Positions 46,906 through 57,373 of a DNA stretch of 64,000 bases are shown one piece after another (position 1 is the stretch's first letter; the number at the start of each line of letters is the position of its first letter). The notes under the pieces were generated by a model. It had not been told where the DNA came from. It made no database searches and saw nothing but the letters and a program-made list of their open reading frames with translations. The position numbers were made by a program, and so were the translations under genes. The stretch comes from Coix lacryma-jobi var. lacryma-jobi. Taxonomy: Eukaryota; Streptophyta; Magnoliopsida; Poales; Poaceae. The stretch spans positions 118,725,131 through 118,789,130 of the forward strand of contig CM019825.1 of NCBI GenBank assembly GCA_009763385.1, in the 5' to 3' direction.

Positions 46906-48540
46906 CTTTGCCCTTTTGTGGCATAAGCTCCTCCTGGATAAGTGGCATGGTGTCAAGCTTGTTTTTCAGGTGGTTGGGCTTAGGAGACCACACTTGTTTC
47001 TTGGGTGGAGCTCTCGGAGATTCCTCATACACTCCATCTTTGGTGTTAGGCTTGAAAGCCTCTTTGGGTGGAATCTTGGTTAGTTTGGGAGTAGTGGTGG
47101 AGTTGGGCTTCTCACTAGGATTAAGACCACTCGACTCTCCAATCTTGCCAAAAGAGGAAGCACACTCCATACCCTTAGCAAAGCCAACACCTGGACCTCC
47201 AGCAGCACGCTTAAATTGGGCAATCATCATCCCAAGCTGCGGCTCACCACAAGACACCCATGACAAGATGGTCCGAAGGTATGTGTTTTCTTCCTCGGTT
47301 TGCATCTTGTCATGCTTCACGTTTGCAATCTTCATCTCCAAATCCTCACACAAAGCATACCTAGACACACAAGTGCTACCCGAGCTGGCCTTCTCAAGAG
47401 ACACAATCTTGGCATTCTTCTCTGCCAACTCGGATTGCAAGCCTGCGCAAGACTTGCACGCACCTAGCAACCCTGGTCTAGCCTTCAGCTCATCTATCTC
47501 TCCAACCAACGCAACATACTTCCCCTTCAAAGTGAGAAGGTCAGTCGTGTTCTTGGAGCACATCTCACACTCATCCTCCTCAGACACAACGATGGTGGAC
47601 TTGACAGACTCAAGCTCTTTCACCGCATCCTCCCACTTCCTCCTAAACTCCTTTCTCTCCCTAGCGGCAAGCCTAAGCAGTTTATCTTGACTAAGGAGAG
47701 CAGCAGTAAGCTTGTCAACCTCAGCAGAGAGTTCGTCAGGAGTTTGAGATACCTGGGAGGTGTCGTCGTCATCGTCATCGTCGTTCCGAGGGATCTCCTC
47801 CAGCTGACTGTCGACCTCCTTGCCGAGGGCCATGGTGCAAAAACCCTCGTTATCGGCGAAGAAGCAGAGGCCGTTCAGCTTGTCCTCGATCTTCTTCTTT
47901 TTCTCGGACTCGTCGTCGCTTGATGCAGAGGAGTCGTCTTCCGAGTCGTCGACGTCGCTGAGCGTGGCGAAGAAAGCACGCTGCTCAGCCTGGGCCTTCT
48001 CCAAGTACTTCTTCTTGATGTACTCCTTGTTGAAGCCACCCTTCCGCTTGTGCTTGGGAGGGATGTGCCTCTCCTTGTGCCAGCCAGAGTCTTACTTGTG
48101 GCCACGATCGCCCTTGCCAACCGCTTGCTTGTTCTTCTTTGGGCAGTTGGCGATGAAGTGGTCCGGATCGCCGCACTCATAGCACCTAGCGCGTCCTCCT
48201 CCACGACGACGGTTCATGCGGTTGTTGTGGAACCGCGAGAACCGGTTGGCAAGCAAAGCCAACTCGTCGTCTCCCATTAACTCCAGCTGCTCCTCTATGA
48301 TAGAAAGAAGAGATGATAAAGCAAAGCCTCCAGAGATGTTAGCAGAAGAGCCAAAAAGCAAAGCCATCGATGGGCCAGAAGGATTCTCATAAGAAGCCCT
48401 CGTCATGGCATCAATATCACTGGACTTAAGCTTACTAAAGAGCTCGTCGCACGTGAGAGTCTCATAGTTAGGCGATTCGATGATCGCCTGAACCTTAGAG
48501 TGTGTAAAAGCTTGAGAACCCTCTCATGATCGTCGAAAGG
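46906..48540 (-). pseudogene. gag: Middle part of gag of element A
   Basis: This is the upstream continuation of 16104-16638. It shows SYENPSGPSMAL, the knuckle CYECGDPDHFIANC, an acidic Asp/Ser stretch, coiled-coil-like helices and the PKLTKIPPKE linker. A stop lies at about 48092-48094, right after the first knuckle. A deletion of about two dozen bases near 48500 removes part of the LDRSVWDSK region. The right edge at 48540 is the insertion point of W, and the gag start lies outside the window. Confidence 0.85.
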
Positions 48541-48882
48541 TGTAAGTGCAATCAAGCCCTAATTGTGGGTTTTGGTGATAATGACCACATGATTGAAGAA
48601 CTAATGAGATTTACCAAGATGACAAGCAGGTTGATAATGAGAAAGGATGGTGCATATGTGTTGGTGGACCCCTCATACATTATTTCATCGGTTCCGGACT
48701 CAAAGTGCTACAATAAGCTTTTTCTTATATATTTGAGTTATAGGATTGCCGTACTATCAAGGGGGAATGCAAATGCATCGCTATGGCTGAATGATATGTG
48801 TTCAAACCAACCCAAGCCATCCTCATTTCTAACCAAAGATAGCTGCACTTAATTCTGATCTTTCGTTGTCTGTCTGGTAGGC

Positions 48883-48950
48883 GCGGCAGTGCCGCTCAGG
48901 GCGCGGCAGTGCCGGCCCGCGGCACTACCGGGCTACGGCCGGCAATGCCT
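48883..48950. repeat. CGGCAGTGCCG motifs of LTR W, cluster 1
   Basis: Four or five copies of gcggcagtgccg, ggcactaccgg or similar stand in 68 nt. A second cluster is at 49666-49738. Matching motifs reappear inside W's gag and pol. Confidence 0.8.
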
Positions 48951-49665
48951 CGACTTGTTTCAGTCGTTGGATGGCAGGGGGTATTTACACTACTCTCCTG
49001 CTACCCCAACGGTCATCCACGACCATAACTCTTCTCCTACCTCCAGACAAGGCTTCCTCTCCCCATTGAAGGCTCCCAAGCTCTCTCTCACCTAATCTTC
49101 GATTCTCATTGATTCCAAGTGAGTTAGAGGCTCAAACCTTCACCAAAGAGAAGCCCTAGCTGAGATCTACTCCCTAGAGCACTTGATTTGAGCCATAGCC
49201 GGTGGATTTGCTTCTATTACTCTTGGGTTCTTGGAACCCTAGCCGGCTAGGCGTCGCCCTTGAGCTAGCCAACTTGTGTGGCGGCCTTGGGAGGTTTGTA
49301 ATCACTCGTGCAGCTAGTATTATTACCCCTCACTTCAAGGATTTAGTTCCTTGACTTGAGAACGAGGAAGAATTGCAAAGCTCATGACCTAAGTGGTCAA
49401 CCTCAACAACGTGGAGGTAGGCAAGCCTTGGTGGCGAGCTGAACCATGGGATAAATCACTTGTCTCTTGTGCTTACTTGCTTTCATATTTCATACTTGTG
49501 AGCTTGTGATAGATTCTAGGGTTTGGCCTGATCTACTTCATACTACATATTTGGCTTGGTAGAGTTGGTTCTGCTGGTTCAAGAAACCTAGTGTAGCATT
49601 TCCATTGATATAGATTCGGTTTGCTGTGGCTGGATTTCGAATCGCAGGCTCAGGTTCTATTCTGC

Positions 49666-49738
49666 GCGGCAGTACCGGGCTGAGGCCGGCAGTGTCGGGG
49701 AGCGGCAGTGCCGGGCACAGGGCGGTAGTGCCGGGCTT
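49666..49738. repeat. CGGCAGTGCCG motifs of LTR W, cluster 2
   Basis: Four copies read cggcagtaccgggc, cggcagtgtcggg, cggcagtgccgggc and cggtagtgccgggc, about 80 nt before the LTR end. Confidence 0.8.
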
Positions 49739-49819
49739 ATCTAATTAAGTTTTGAGCTATGATTTTTGACAGGCCTATTCACCCCCCCCCCCCCTCTAGG
49801 CCACACAGGTCCTTACAAG

Positions 49820-49832
49820 TGGTATCAGAGCC
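49820..49832 (+). other. Primer-binding site of W
   Basis: TGGTATCAGAGCC lies two bases after the LTR end. It is the standard complement of initiator tRNA-Met for plant copia elements. Confidence 0.95.
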
Positions 49833-49866
49833 TGGTCTCTCACGCAGCACTTCACCGTGCGAGAGA

Positions 49867-52766
49867 ATGGCCACCGACGAGGGAACGGGTAACGCTAGTG
49901 TTGTACAACCCACACTCGAAGTGGAAGTGCACACCACTAGCAGCAGCGAAAGCGTCTCCACAGCAAGTGAAAGACACTTCCTCAATTGGATGTGTCTGCC
50001 AGAGAGCTCGCAAGAAGAAAAGAAGAAAGGAGGCTAAGGAGAGAAGCAAGAGCTAAAGCAAGAGAAGATGTTGCAGCTCTTAAAGCTAAAGAGGAGAAGG
50101 CTCAAAGAAAAGAAGAAAGAAAGATTAGAAGAGAAGAAAGAGCCAAGAGAAGAGAAGAAAAGAAGAAGGAAGAGCTACAAGCAAAGAAGAAGCTGGACTT
50201 GAGTGATGACTCAAGTAGCACCAATGATGGAGACGATGATATCTCCTATCTACCCAAGAGCAACAAGAAGAAGATGGAGGAGACCAAGAAGTCATATGGA
50301 GCCGTATCCTTTAACTATTCTACTATGACTAACCATGATTCTAGGCCTCTCATCAATGTGCCCGCGGGCAAGTTACCTCATTTCGATGGGACTAAATTTG
50401 CCAAGTGGAAGCACATTATGAAGACCTATCTTATTGGTCTCCATCCAGGTATTTGGGAGATAGTGCACAATGGACTTGAAGCACCGGTTCATCCGAAGAA
50501 CCCCACTCAAGATGAATTCCGCAACATTCATCTCAATGCCCAAGCCACTAGTGTGTTACTTAGTGCTTTGGATGGTGATGAGTACAACAAGGTCATGGGA
50601 GTTGAGGTTGCAAAAGAGATTTGGGACACTTTGCACATTGCTCATGAGGGAGTGGACAAAGTGAGGCAATCCAAGATTGACTTGTTGATGGCTAAGCTCA
50701 ACCGGTTTGTGATTTGTGATGGTGAAGGTCCACAAGAGATGTTTGATAGATTGATGGTCATTGTTGGCAAGATTAGAGGGCTAGGTGGTAGTGAAATCAA
50801 TGATCACAAGGTTGTGAAGATCATGTTGCAAGCATACTCACCAAGGAATGAGACCGTAGTGACATTGATTAGAGACAAGAAGAAGTTTGAGCAATTTACA
50901 CCTAGTGATGTGCTTGAGAGGATCATCACCTTTGACATGCAAAGAGAAGAGGCAAATTAAAGAAGGAAGCTTGGAGAGTTGCAAGCTAGGCTAGATGGGA
51001 TGAAAATCAAGGATGTGGCACTCAAGGCTAGCAAACCAACAAGGCAAGCAACATCAAGCAAGGCAAAATCAAGCAAGCAAGCCTCTACAAGCAAGCCCAA
51101 GCAACAAAAGAAGAAAATAGAAGTTGAGGACAGAACATCATCCTCAAGTGAAAGTGGAAGTGAAGGTGAAGAATTTGAAGCTATTGGAGACATAGCTCTA
51201 TTCATGAGAAGATACCGCAAGGGGCTCAAAAAGGAAGGATACAAGTTTGTGAAGAGAAGGTTTCCAAACAAGAAAAAGAGAACTTGCTACAATTGTGGTA
51301 GCACCGATCATTTCATAGCACATTGCCCACATGAGAAGAAGGACAACAATTTTAACAAGGGCAAGAAATATGACAAAGGCACTTACAAGAAGCACAACAA
51401 GAGATACATGGGAGAAGCTCACATTGGACATGAATGGGACTCAACCGCACAAACCTCAAGTGAAGAAGATGAGAAGATAGCAACAATAGCATTTCAAAAG
51501 TCATCTCCTTCACCAAGACTATTCGACAACTTGTCCGATGATGATGATTGCAACTCCCACATTTGTCTCATGGCCAAGAAAGAGAAGGTGAAAAAGACTC
51601 CTAAACCTTCTCTTCCACCTAGTGACATCTCTAGTAGTGAACTTAGTGATTCCTCTAGTGATGATGATTCTAGTGATGAAGAGATAAACATGATAACTAA
51701 AAATTTGGACAAGAAAATCAAACTCTTTATCACTAAGCTAATGGAGGAATTAGAGAGTGTGCAAGCCGAGTTAGCAATAAGAGAGGATGCCCTCATCAAA
51801 CAAGAGGACCTCTATATTGCTTGCAAGGAGGCTCTTGCATTAGAGAGGAGTGAGTTGGACATCTTGCATGAGGCTTTGGCCAAAGAGAAAGATGAACATG
51901 CTTCCCTAAAGAAGACTCATATTGCACTCAAGGAAAAGTATTGTGGCTTGGATAAAAAGCACAAAGAACTTGAGCTGCAATATAATGTTCTTTGGGAAAG
52001 CAACTCACCTCTCCCTAAAGCAAATGTCACTTCTATTCCCTCCACTAGTGAAGGTTGTGGAAAATGTTATAATGTTGATTTGAATGCCTATTCCACTAAC
52101 CTTGTGAACATGGAGGCCATGAGAAAGGAGATAGCAAGATTGACAAACATCATTGCAAGTGGTTGTGTCAAGTCTACCACAAGTACTAATGAGAAAAATC
52201 AAGAGAAGAGCAAGCCCAAGTTCAAGAATGGACGGCGTCCTTCCATAAAAGATGGGTTGGGGCACGAAAAAGGAGCCAAGACTAATGGAAGAAGGACAGT
52301 GAATGACTATGAGTGTGTGAGGTTTGAGAAGAACGGTCAGATTGGTACAGTTCAGCCTACACAGACCGCGGCAGTGTCGCGCCAGAAGGCGGTAGTGCTG
52401 GGCCCCGGCAGTGCCGCCCCCAGGCCGGCAGTGCCACGCCCCAAGAAAGGGAAGGCTACCAGTTTCCCTTCTGCTCCGTCTCACACACAGCAGAAGCAGG
52501 TGCCCAACCCAAAGCAAGAATCTCAGAAACCAAAGGAATCAATTTGGATGACCAAGAACAAGTTTGCACATCAACCCAAGATAGAAGCCCCAAGGAAGAG
52601 CATGTCATCTTGTTACATATTAGAACACAACAACAGTGGTAAAGTTGTTGCGAAATATGTTGGTGATAACAAGAGGGCAGCCGACAAGTTTATTTTGGTT
52701 CCTAAGATACTTGTGACTAACTTGCAAGGCCTCAATGTCAATTGGGGACCTAAATCAAGGAACTAA
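49867..52766 (+). pseudogene. gag: Gag of element W, broken
   Basis: Gag opens at ATG 49867 (MATDEGTGNAS). A one-base shift near 49975-49990 moves the reading frame, after which an Arg/Lys/Glu-rich helical stretch (ARRKEERRLRREARAKARE, then more of the same) precedes the copia Gag core (HFDGTKFAKWK, LDGDEYNKVMG). A stop at 50958-50960 follows REEAN. The next part has the zinc knuckle CYNCGSTDHFIAHC near 51290, an acidic Ser/Asp stretch and coiled coils. Near 52366-52440 the frame runs through copies of the LTR palindrome. The last 32 nt overlap the pol frame. About 965 codons make it long for copia, like Sirevirus Gag. Confidence 0.85.
52366..52440. repeat. LTR-type CGGCAGTGCCG motifs inside W gag
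   Basis: Four to five copies (cggcagtgtcgcgcc, cggtagtgctgggc, cggcagtgccgcc, cggcagtgccacg) lie in the gag frame and are translated into an Ala/Val/Pro-rich linker. They match the LTR clusters of the same element. Confidence 0.8.
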
Positions 52767-55344
52767 ACTTGTTTTGCAGGCATACTCCTCGGGTGGATCA
52801 AGTTGGGTGCTTGATAGCGGATGTACAAATCATATGACCGGAGAAAGGAGTATGTTCTCATCATATTCCCCAACTTCAAATGCAAGTGAAAACATCATTT
52901 TCGGTGATAACTCCAAGGGGGATGTGTTAGGACTTGGTAAAGTTGCCATTACACTTGAGCATTCAATTACTAATGTCTTACATGTTGATTCGTTAAGTTA
53001 CAACTTGCTATCCATTTCACAATTGTGTGAAATGGGTTTCAATTGTCTCTTTACGGATAAGGGTGTGGAAGTCCTTAGAAGGGAGGATACCTCTATTGTC
53101 TTTACGGGTCGTTTAAAAGGGAAGCTTTACTTAGTTGATTTCAACAAAAGTAAAGCCAAACTTGAGACTTGTTTAGTGGCAAAATCTAGCATGGGTTGGT
53201 TATGGCATCACCGACTAGCTCCTGTTGGGATGAGGAACTAGGCCAAACTTCAAAAAGACAACCACATCCTAGGACTAACCAATGTTGATTTTGAGAAAGA
53301 CAGAGTATGTGGAGCTTGCCAAGCCGGAAAACAAGTAGGCGTACCACACCCACCAAAGAACTATGACACTACTACACATCCATTGGAGTTGATCCACATG
53401 GATCTCTTTGGACCGGTTGCCTACCTTAGCATCGGCGGTAACAAACATGGTCTTGTTATTGTTGATGATTTTTCTCGTTTCACTTGGGTATTCTTTTTGC
53501 ATGACAAGAGTGTAGTGCAAGAGAAAGTCAAGATGTTCATTCGAAGGGCTCAAAGGGAATTCGGTTTCAACATCAAGAAAGTTCGTAGTGGCAATGGAAC
53601 CGAATTTCGAAACATCCAAGTGGAAGAGTTTCTCGATGAGGAGGGCATCAAGCACGAGTTTTCAGTTCCATACACTCCTCAACAAAATGGCATGGTGGAG
53701 AGGAAGAATAGAACACTCATTGACATGGCAAGAACGATGCTTGATGAGTACAAGACGCCGGACATCTTTTGGGTCAAAGCCGTCAATACCGCTTGCCATA
53801 CAATCAACCGCCTCTACCTCCACAAGAGAAGAAAAAAGACCTCCTATGAGCTGCTCACCGGTAACAAGCCAAAGGTGTCTTACTTTAGAGTCTTTGGGTG
53901 CAAATGTTTCATATTGAACAAGAAGCCCAAAGCCTCTAAGTTCGCATCCAAGGTTGATGAAGGTTTTCTTCTCGGTTATGGATCAAACGAGCATGCCTAT
54001 CGTGTTTTCAACAAGGCCTTCGGCAAGGTTGAAATAGCGATAGACGTGACGTTTGATGAAACTAACGGCTCTCAAGTAGAGCAAGTTGATGAAGTTGTTG
54101 TAGGAAATGAGGAACCACCCTGCGAAGCAATCAAGCAATTAGCCATCGGTGATATTAGACCACAAGAACAGCAGGCTACTGATCAGGATGGTCCTCAAGC
54201 TGAAGCCCCTGCTGGGACTGGAGACATACAGTCCTCGGCAGTGCCGGCCACAACCCCGGCAGTGCCGGGCAGAGCCAAGCAGTACCGGGCACTCCCAGGG
54301 CAGCTGCAGCCACTCCACTTCATGGAGTGAACCTACAACCCATCTTCGAGCAAGATGAAGAAGATGCAGAAGATGAAGCAGAACCCATTGATCATCCAAG
54401 GCTCAAGCAAACTATTCAACGGGACCATCCCGTTGACAATATTCTTGGGAGTCTTTGAACGGGGGTAACGACACGTTCTCATTTGGCAAATTTCTGTCAA
54501 TATTACTCGTTTGTTTCCTCTTTGGAACCTCTCAAGGTAGAAGAAGCTCTTGGAGATCCAGATTGGGTGATGGCCATGCAAGAAGAGCTTAACAAATTCG
54601 AGCGTAATCAAGTATGGTCACTTGTGGAAAGACCAAATACCAATGTCATTGGAACCAAATGGGTCTTCCGCAACAAGCAAGATGAAGAAGGTGTGGTGAC
54701 AAGGAACAAGGCAAGATTGGTAGCTCAAGGCTTCACTCAAGTAGAGGGTTTGGACTTTGAAGAAACATATGCACCGGTTACTAGACTTGAAGCCATTCGG
54801 ATTCTTCTAGCCTATGCAGCCCATCACAACTTCAAGCTATATCAAATGGATGTGAAGAGTGCATTTCTCAATGGCCCTATACAAGAGTTGGTGTATGTTG
54901 AGCAACCACCGGGTTTTGAAGATCCCAAGTTCCCCAACCATGTCTTCAAGCTCCAAAAGGCGCTCTATGGGCTTAAACAAGCACCTAGAGCATGGTATGA
55001 ATACCTTAAGGAATTCTTGCTCAAACAAGGCTTTGAAATAGGCAAAGCCGATCCTACTCTCTTCAATCATAAAGTCAATGGAGATATTTTTGTTTGCCAA
55101 TTATATGTCGATGACATAATATTTGGTAGTACTAACAAATCCTTTTGTGATGAGTTTAGTAGGATCATGACTAAGAGATTTCAGATGTCTATGATGGGTG
55201 AGCTCAAGTTCTTCCTTGGTTTCCAAACCAAGCAATTGAAGGAAGGGACTTTTCTTTGCCAAACCAAGTACACCCATGATATGTTGAGAAAGTTTGACAT
55301 GGTAAACGCCAAGCCTGTCAAAACTCCCATGCCAACTAATGGAC
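52735..55344 (+). pseudogene. pol: Pol of element W, broken and truncated
   Basis: Pol overlaps the end of gag in the +1 frame. The protease has DSGCTNHMTG. In the integrase the zinc site reads WHHRLAP, so the second His is Pro (53221-53223); a TAG follows at 53239-53241, and the second catalytic Asp is Gly (RSGNGTEF, codon 53590-53592); MDLFGP and VERKNR remain. Near 54236-54290 the frame carries CGGCAGTGCCG copies. A stop at about 54328 and frame changes to 54483 precede the reverse transcriptase, which has QMDVKSAFLNG and LYVDDIIF. It is cut at 55344 by element E, and the RNase H lies outside the window. Confidence 0.85.
54236..54298. repeat. LTR-type CGGCAGTGCCG motifs inside W pol
   Basis: Three copies (tcggcagtgccggcc, ccggcagtgccgggc, gcagtaccgggc) lie in the variable region between integrase and reverse transcriptase and are translated. 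The motif is the one in W's LTR. Confidence 0.8.
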
Positions 55345-55694
55345 TGCGGATACATGGGTGTATGCCGAGTCTCTGAGTGATGAGTGATTGTCAACTGGGA
55401 TGATGCGCATGTTCTTTGGCTTGTGTTGTGCAGGTGTCGAGCACGGATACAGTGATCAGAGGCAAGGTGAAGGTCAAGTAGAGACGTGCCGTGCCGATGG
55501 ACCGAGAGTGGCGAAGGGCGGACGTGAGGCTTGGACTGAGGAACCGGTGGCCCGAGGATCAGCTGTGGCGGCTGACAGCCTGGGACAGCGACGAGCGAAG
55601 ACTTGCGGGCACGGTGTTGCTCGGGTCGAGGACCTGGGGACACGTGTCGGTGGACGGGGTGCACGGGCGGTGCATCCCCTCTACGGCTCGGTTT

Positions 55695-55957
55695 GGTGGT
55701 TGAGCCTCAGAAAAACCACCAAGTGGACGGTTTCCATGTTTGGGCCTCAAAACCTGGGCGCTGATGGTTTCCGAGTTTGGGCCACAAAACTCGGGCTGAG
55801 GACGGTTTCCAGGTTTGGGCCTCAAAACCTGGGTGCTGTGGGTTTCTGAGTTTGGGCCACAAAACTCAGGCGATGGACGGCTGGTTTCTCGGTTTGGGCC
55901 TCAAAACCGGGGGTTGGTCGTGAAGGCTGGTTTCCCGGTTTGGGCCTCAAAACCGGG
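55695..55957 (+). repeat. Hairpin array in U3 of LTR E
   Basis: Seven hairpins: 55695-55720 (GGTGGTT/AACCACC), 55734-55757 (CCATGTTT/AAACCTGG, one broken pair), 55771-55794 (CCGAGTTT/AAACTCGG), 55809-55832 (CCAGGTTT/AAACCTGG), 55846-55869 (CTGAGTTT/AAACTCAG), 55888-55911 (CTCGGTTT/AAACCGGG, one broken pair) and 55934-55957 (CCCGGTTT/AAACCGGG). In sense orientation the loop is GGGCCTCA or GGGCCACA. Confidence 0.9.
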
Positions 55958-56743
55958 AGCGAAGTCCGTGAAAAGGACGAGCGGAGCGGTGGCGGCACGT
56001 GGCGGCAATCGGTGAGGTTGCGTCGAGGCAACGCTACAAGTTGTGCGGGCATGGCCGTCGGATCACCAGCATCCTCGAGTTGGTCCAGAATAACCCTAGG
56101 GTTTAGCTGGTTCGCTCTGTAATTAGAGAGGGGTAGAGTAGGAATTAGAATTAGGATATGTAGAGGGAGACACCCTCCTCCCAAATCATCTCTGCCATTT
56201 GCTATTTTTCCTTCTAGGTTTTCCTGCTCTCCTATCCCCTGCTGTAGCGAACTGAGATCCACAGAGAAGAGAACAATACCTCTGTGCCCGTGAGATTTTG
56301 AGGAAGTGAGACCGTAATCTCACTGTTGTAGCATGTGGTAGCCACACGGTTGCAAATTCGTGGTTGTGATTCGCGTTTTGTTTCTGTTCTTCGCGGGTTA
56401 CTTTTCTCCATGATTTTTCCGTCGATCAATCTCTTTGTTCGTTGCGTCTTTTGCGATTCCGTTTGAACAGAGATGTTCTAGATCGTGAGGCACTTCTTTC
56501 CACCGAAGGAATTCTTCTCTAACCTCACGACCTAGTAGATCGATCGATTTTTGTTTCGGGTCAAGTTTTTCTCCCTTCCCTCGAATCTTTTCGATTCATT
56601 GATTTGGAGATAGGTTCGGGCCATGATCTCCTAGGAGTAGCTCACTATCCTCCTTGTGATTCATCTTTCCAAGTTTGAACCCTAGAGGTTTCGTTTTGGG
56701 AGAGTTTGAATCAAATCGGTGGACGAACAGTTCACTATCGGGG

Positions 56744-57030
56744 TGACCGGACGCTTGACTCGTACCGACCGGACGCTAGGTCAGTGAGTCCGGTCGTTGA
56801 ATGTGATTACTGTGTTCTTTCTGCTTTCGACCGGACGCACAGTTTCTTTGCGACTGGACGCGTCTCGTGCACTGTTCATCAGGTTTTCTTTGACTGACCG
56901 GACGCTCTGCAAAAATGACCGGACGCTCCCTTCAGTGAGTCCGGTCAGGAACAGAGAGGTTCCAAACCGGATTTTGATCGACCGGACGCGTCCGGTGTCT
57001 ATTGACCGGACGCTCTAGTGAGTCCGGTCA
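56744..57030. repeat. GACCGGACGC motifs of LTR E
   Basis: About nine copies of gaccggacgc or its complement-type partner gagtccggtc are spread over 290 nt in the downstream part of the LTR, where X and Y have CGGACTGTCCG and A has GTCCGATG. Confidence 0.8.
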
Positions 57031-57310
57031 GTGCTGTTTCGCGCTGTTTCTTTCGCGCTTTGTTCGATCGTTGACGGATTTGGTTTCCGTCTTTTGCGTT
57101 GTGTTTCTAGGGTTGTGTAGTGTCCCGTTGTGGTTCTCGGAAGCATCCACCCTACATCTAGGGTCGTGGACACTTGCATGCTCTAGGTTTGCTCTTGGGG
57201 TTGATTCTCGGGACAGTGGCAACAAGTTTCCGAAAGGAAAATTTGAAGCTCCCATTCACCCCCCCCCCCCCCCCCTCTGGTCGCTTTCTGGTAGCACTTT
57301 CGGTCCTTCA

Positions 57311-57324
57311 ATTGGTATCGGAGC
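57311..57324 (+). other. Primer-binding site of E
   Basis: ATTGGTATCGGAGC follows the LTR end directly. As in Y, one G replaces A of the usual initiator tRNA-Met site. Confidence 0.9.
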
Positions 57325-57373
57325 AGGTTAAGGATCTTCCACCTTAGCCGGTTCCAGATCCACAGAAGGCGAC

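Larger units (their letters stand above)
9609..48540 (-). mobile_element. Sirevirus A (Ty1/copia), interrupted by X and W
   Basis: A is read on the minus strand: gag at 48540-46911 and 16638-16104, pol at 16103-12897, a non-coding tail to 11296, and the 3' LTR at 11295-9609. Element X (16639-46905) splits its gag with the 5-bp duplication ctttg; removing X and one ctttg restores a continuous gag. Element W splits the gag again at 48540. The gag start, primer-binding site and 5' LTR therefore lie past the right edge of the window. A landed in the CACTA TNP2 gene; its duplication cannot be checked without the far end. LTR ends and protein similarity place it near X and E but in a separate subfamily. 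Confidence 0.85.
48541..49817 (+). repeat. 5' LTR of W
   Basis: The LTR is 1277 nt, TGTAAGTGC...GTCCTTACA. It contains CGGCAGTGCCG-type palindromes in two clusters (48883-48950 and 49666-49738) and a C-rich box ATTCA followed by 13 C (49782-49794) and CTCTAGG near its end. A gtatttacac stretch near 48978 is the only weak TATA candidate. Confidence 0.9.
48541..55344 (+). mobile_element. Copia element W, 5' part
   Basis: W starts TGTAAGTGCAATC at 48541 in A's gag and has its LTR, a perfect tRNA-Met primer site, gag and part of pol. Element E interrupts it in the reverse transcriptase at 55344, so the rest and the 3' LTR lie beyond the window. The long Gag suggests a Sirevirus-related lineage, but LTR and proteins differ clearly from A, X, Y and E. 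The left flank aaagg (48536-48540) should recur at W's far end. Confidence 0.9.
55345..57310 (+). repeat. 5' LTR of E
   Basis: The LTR is 1966 nt, ending GGTCCTTCA. In order it has the hairpin array (55695-55957), a weak TATA-like ggatatgtag near 56155, GACCGGACGC palindromes (56744-57030), and the C-rich box ATTCA followed by 16 C (57260-57275) and CTCTGG. Its ends match X, but its palindrome motif differs from X's. Confidence 0.95.
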
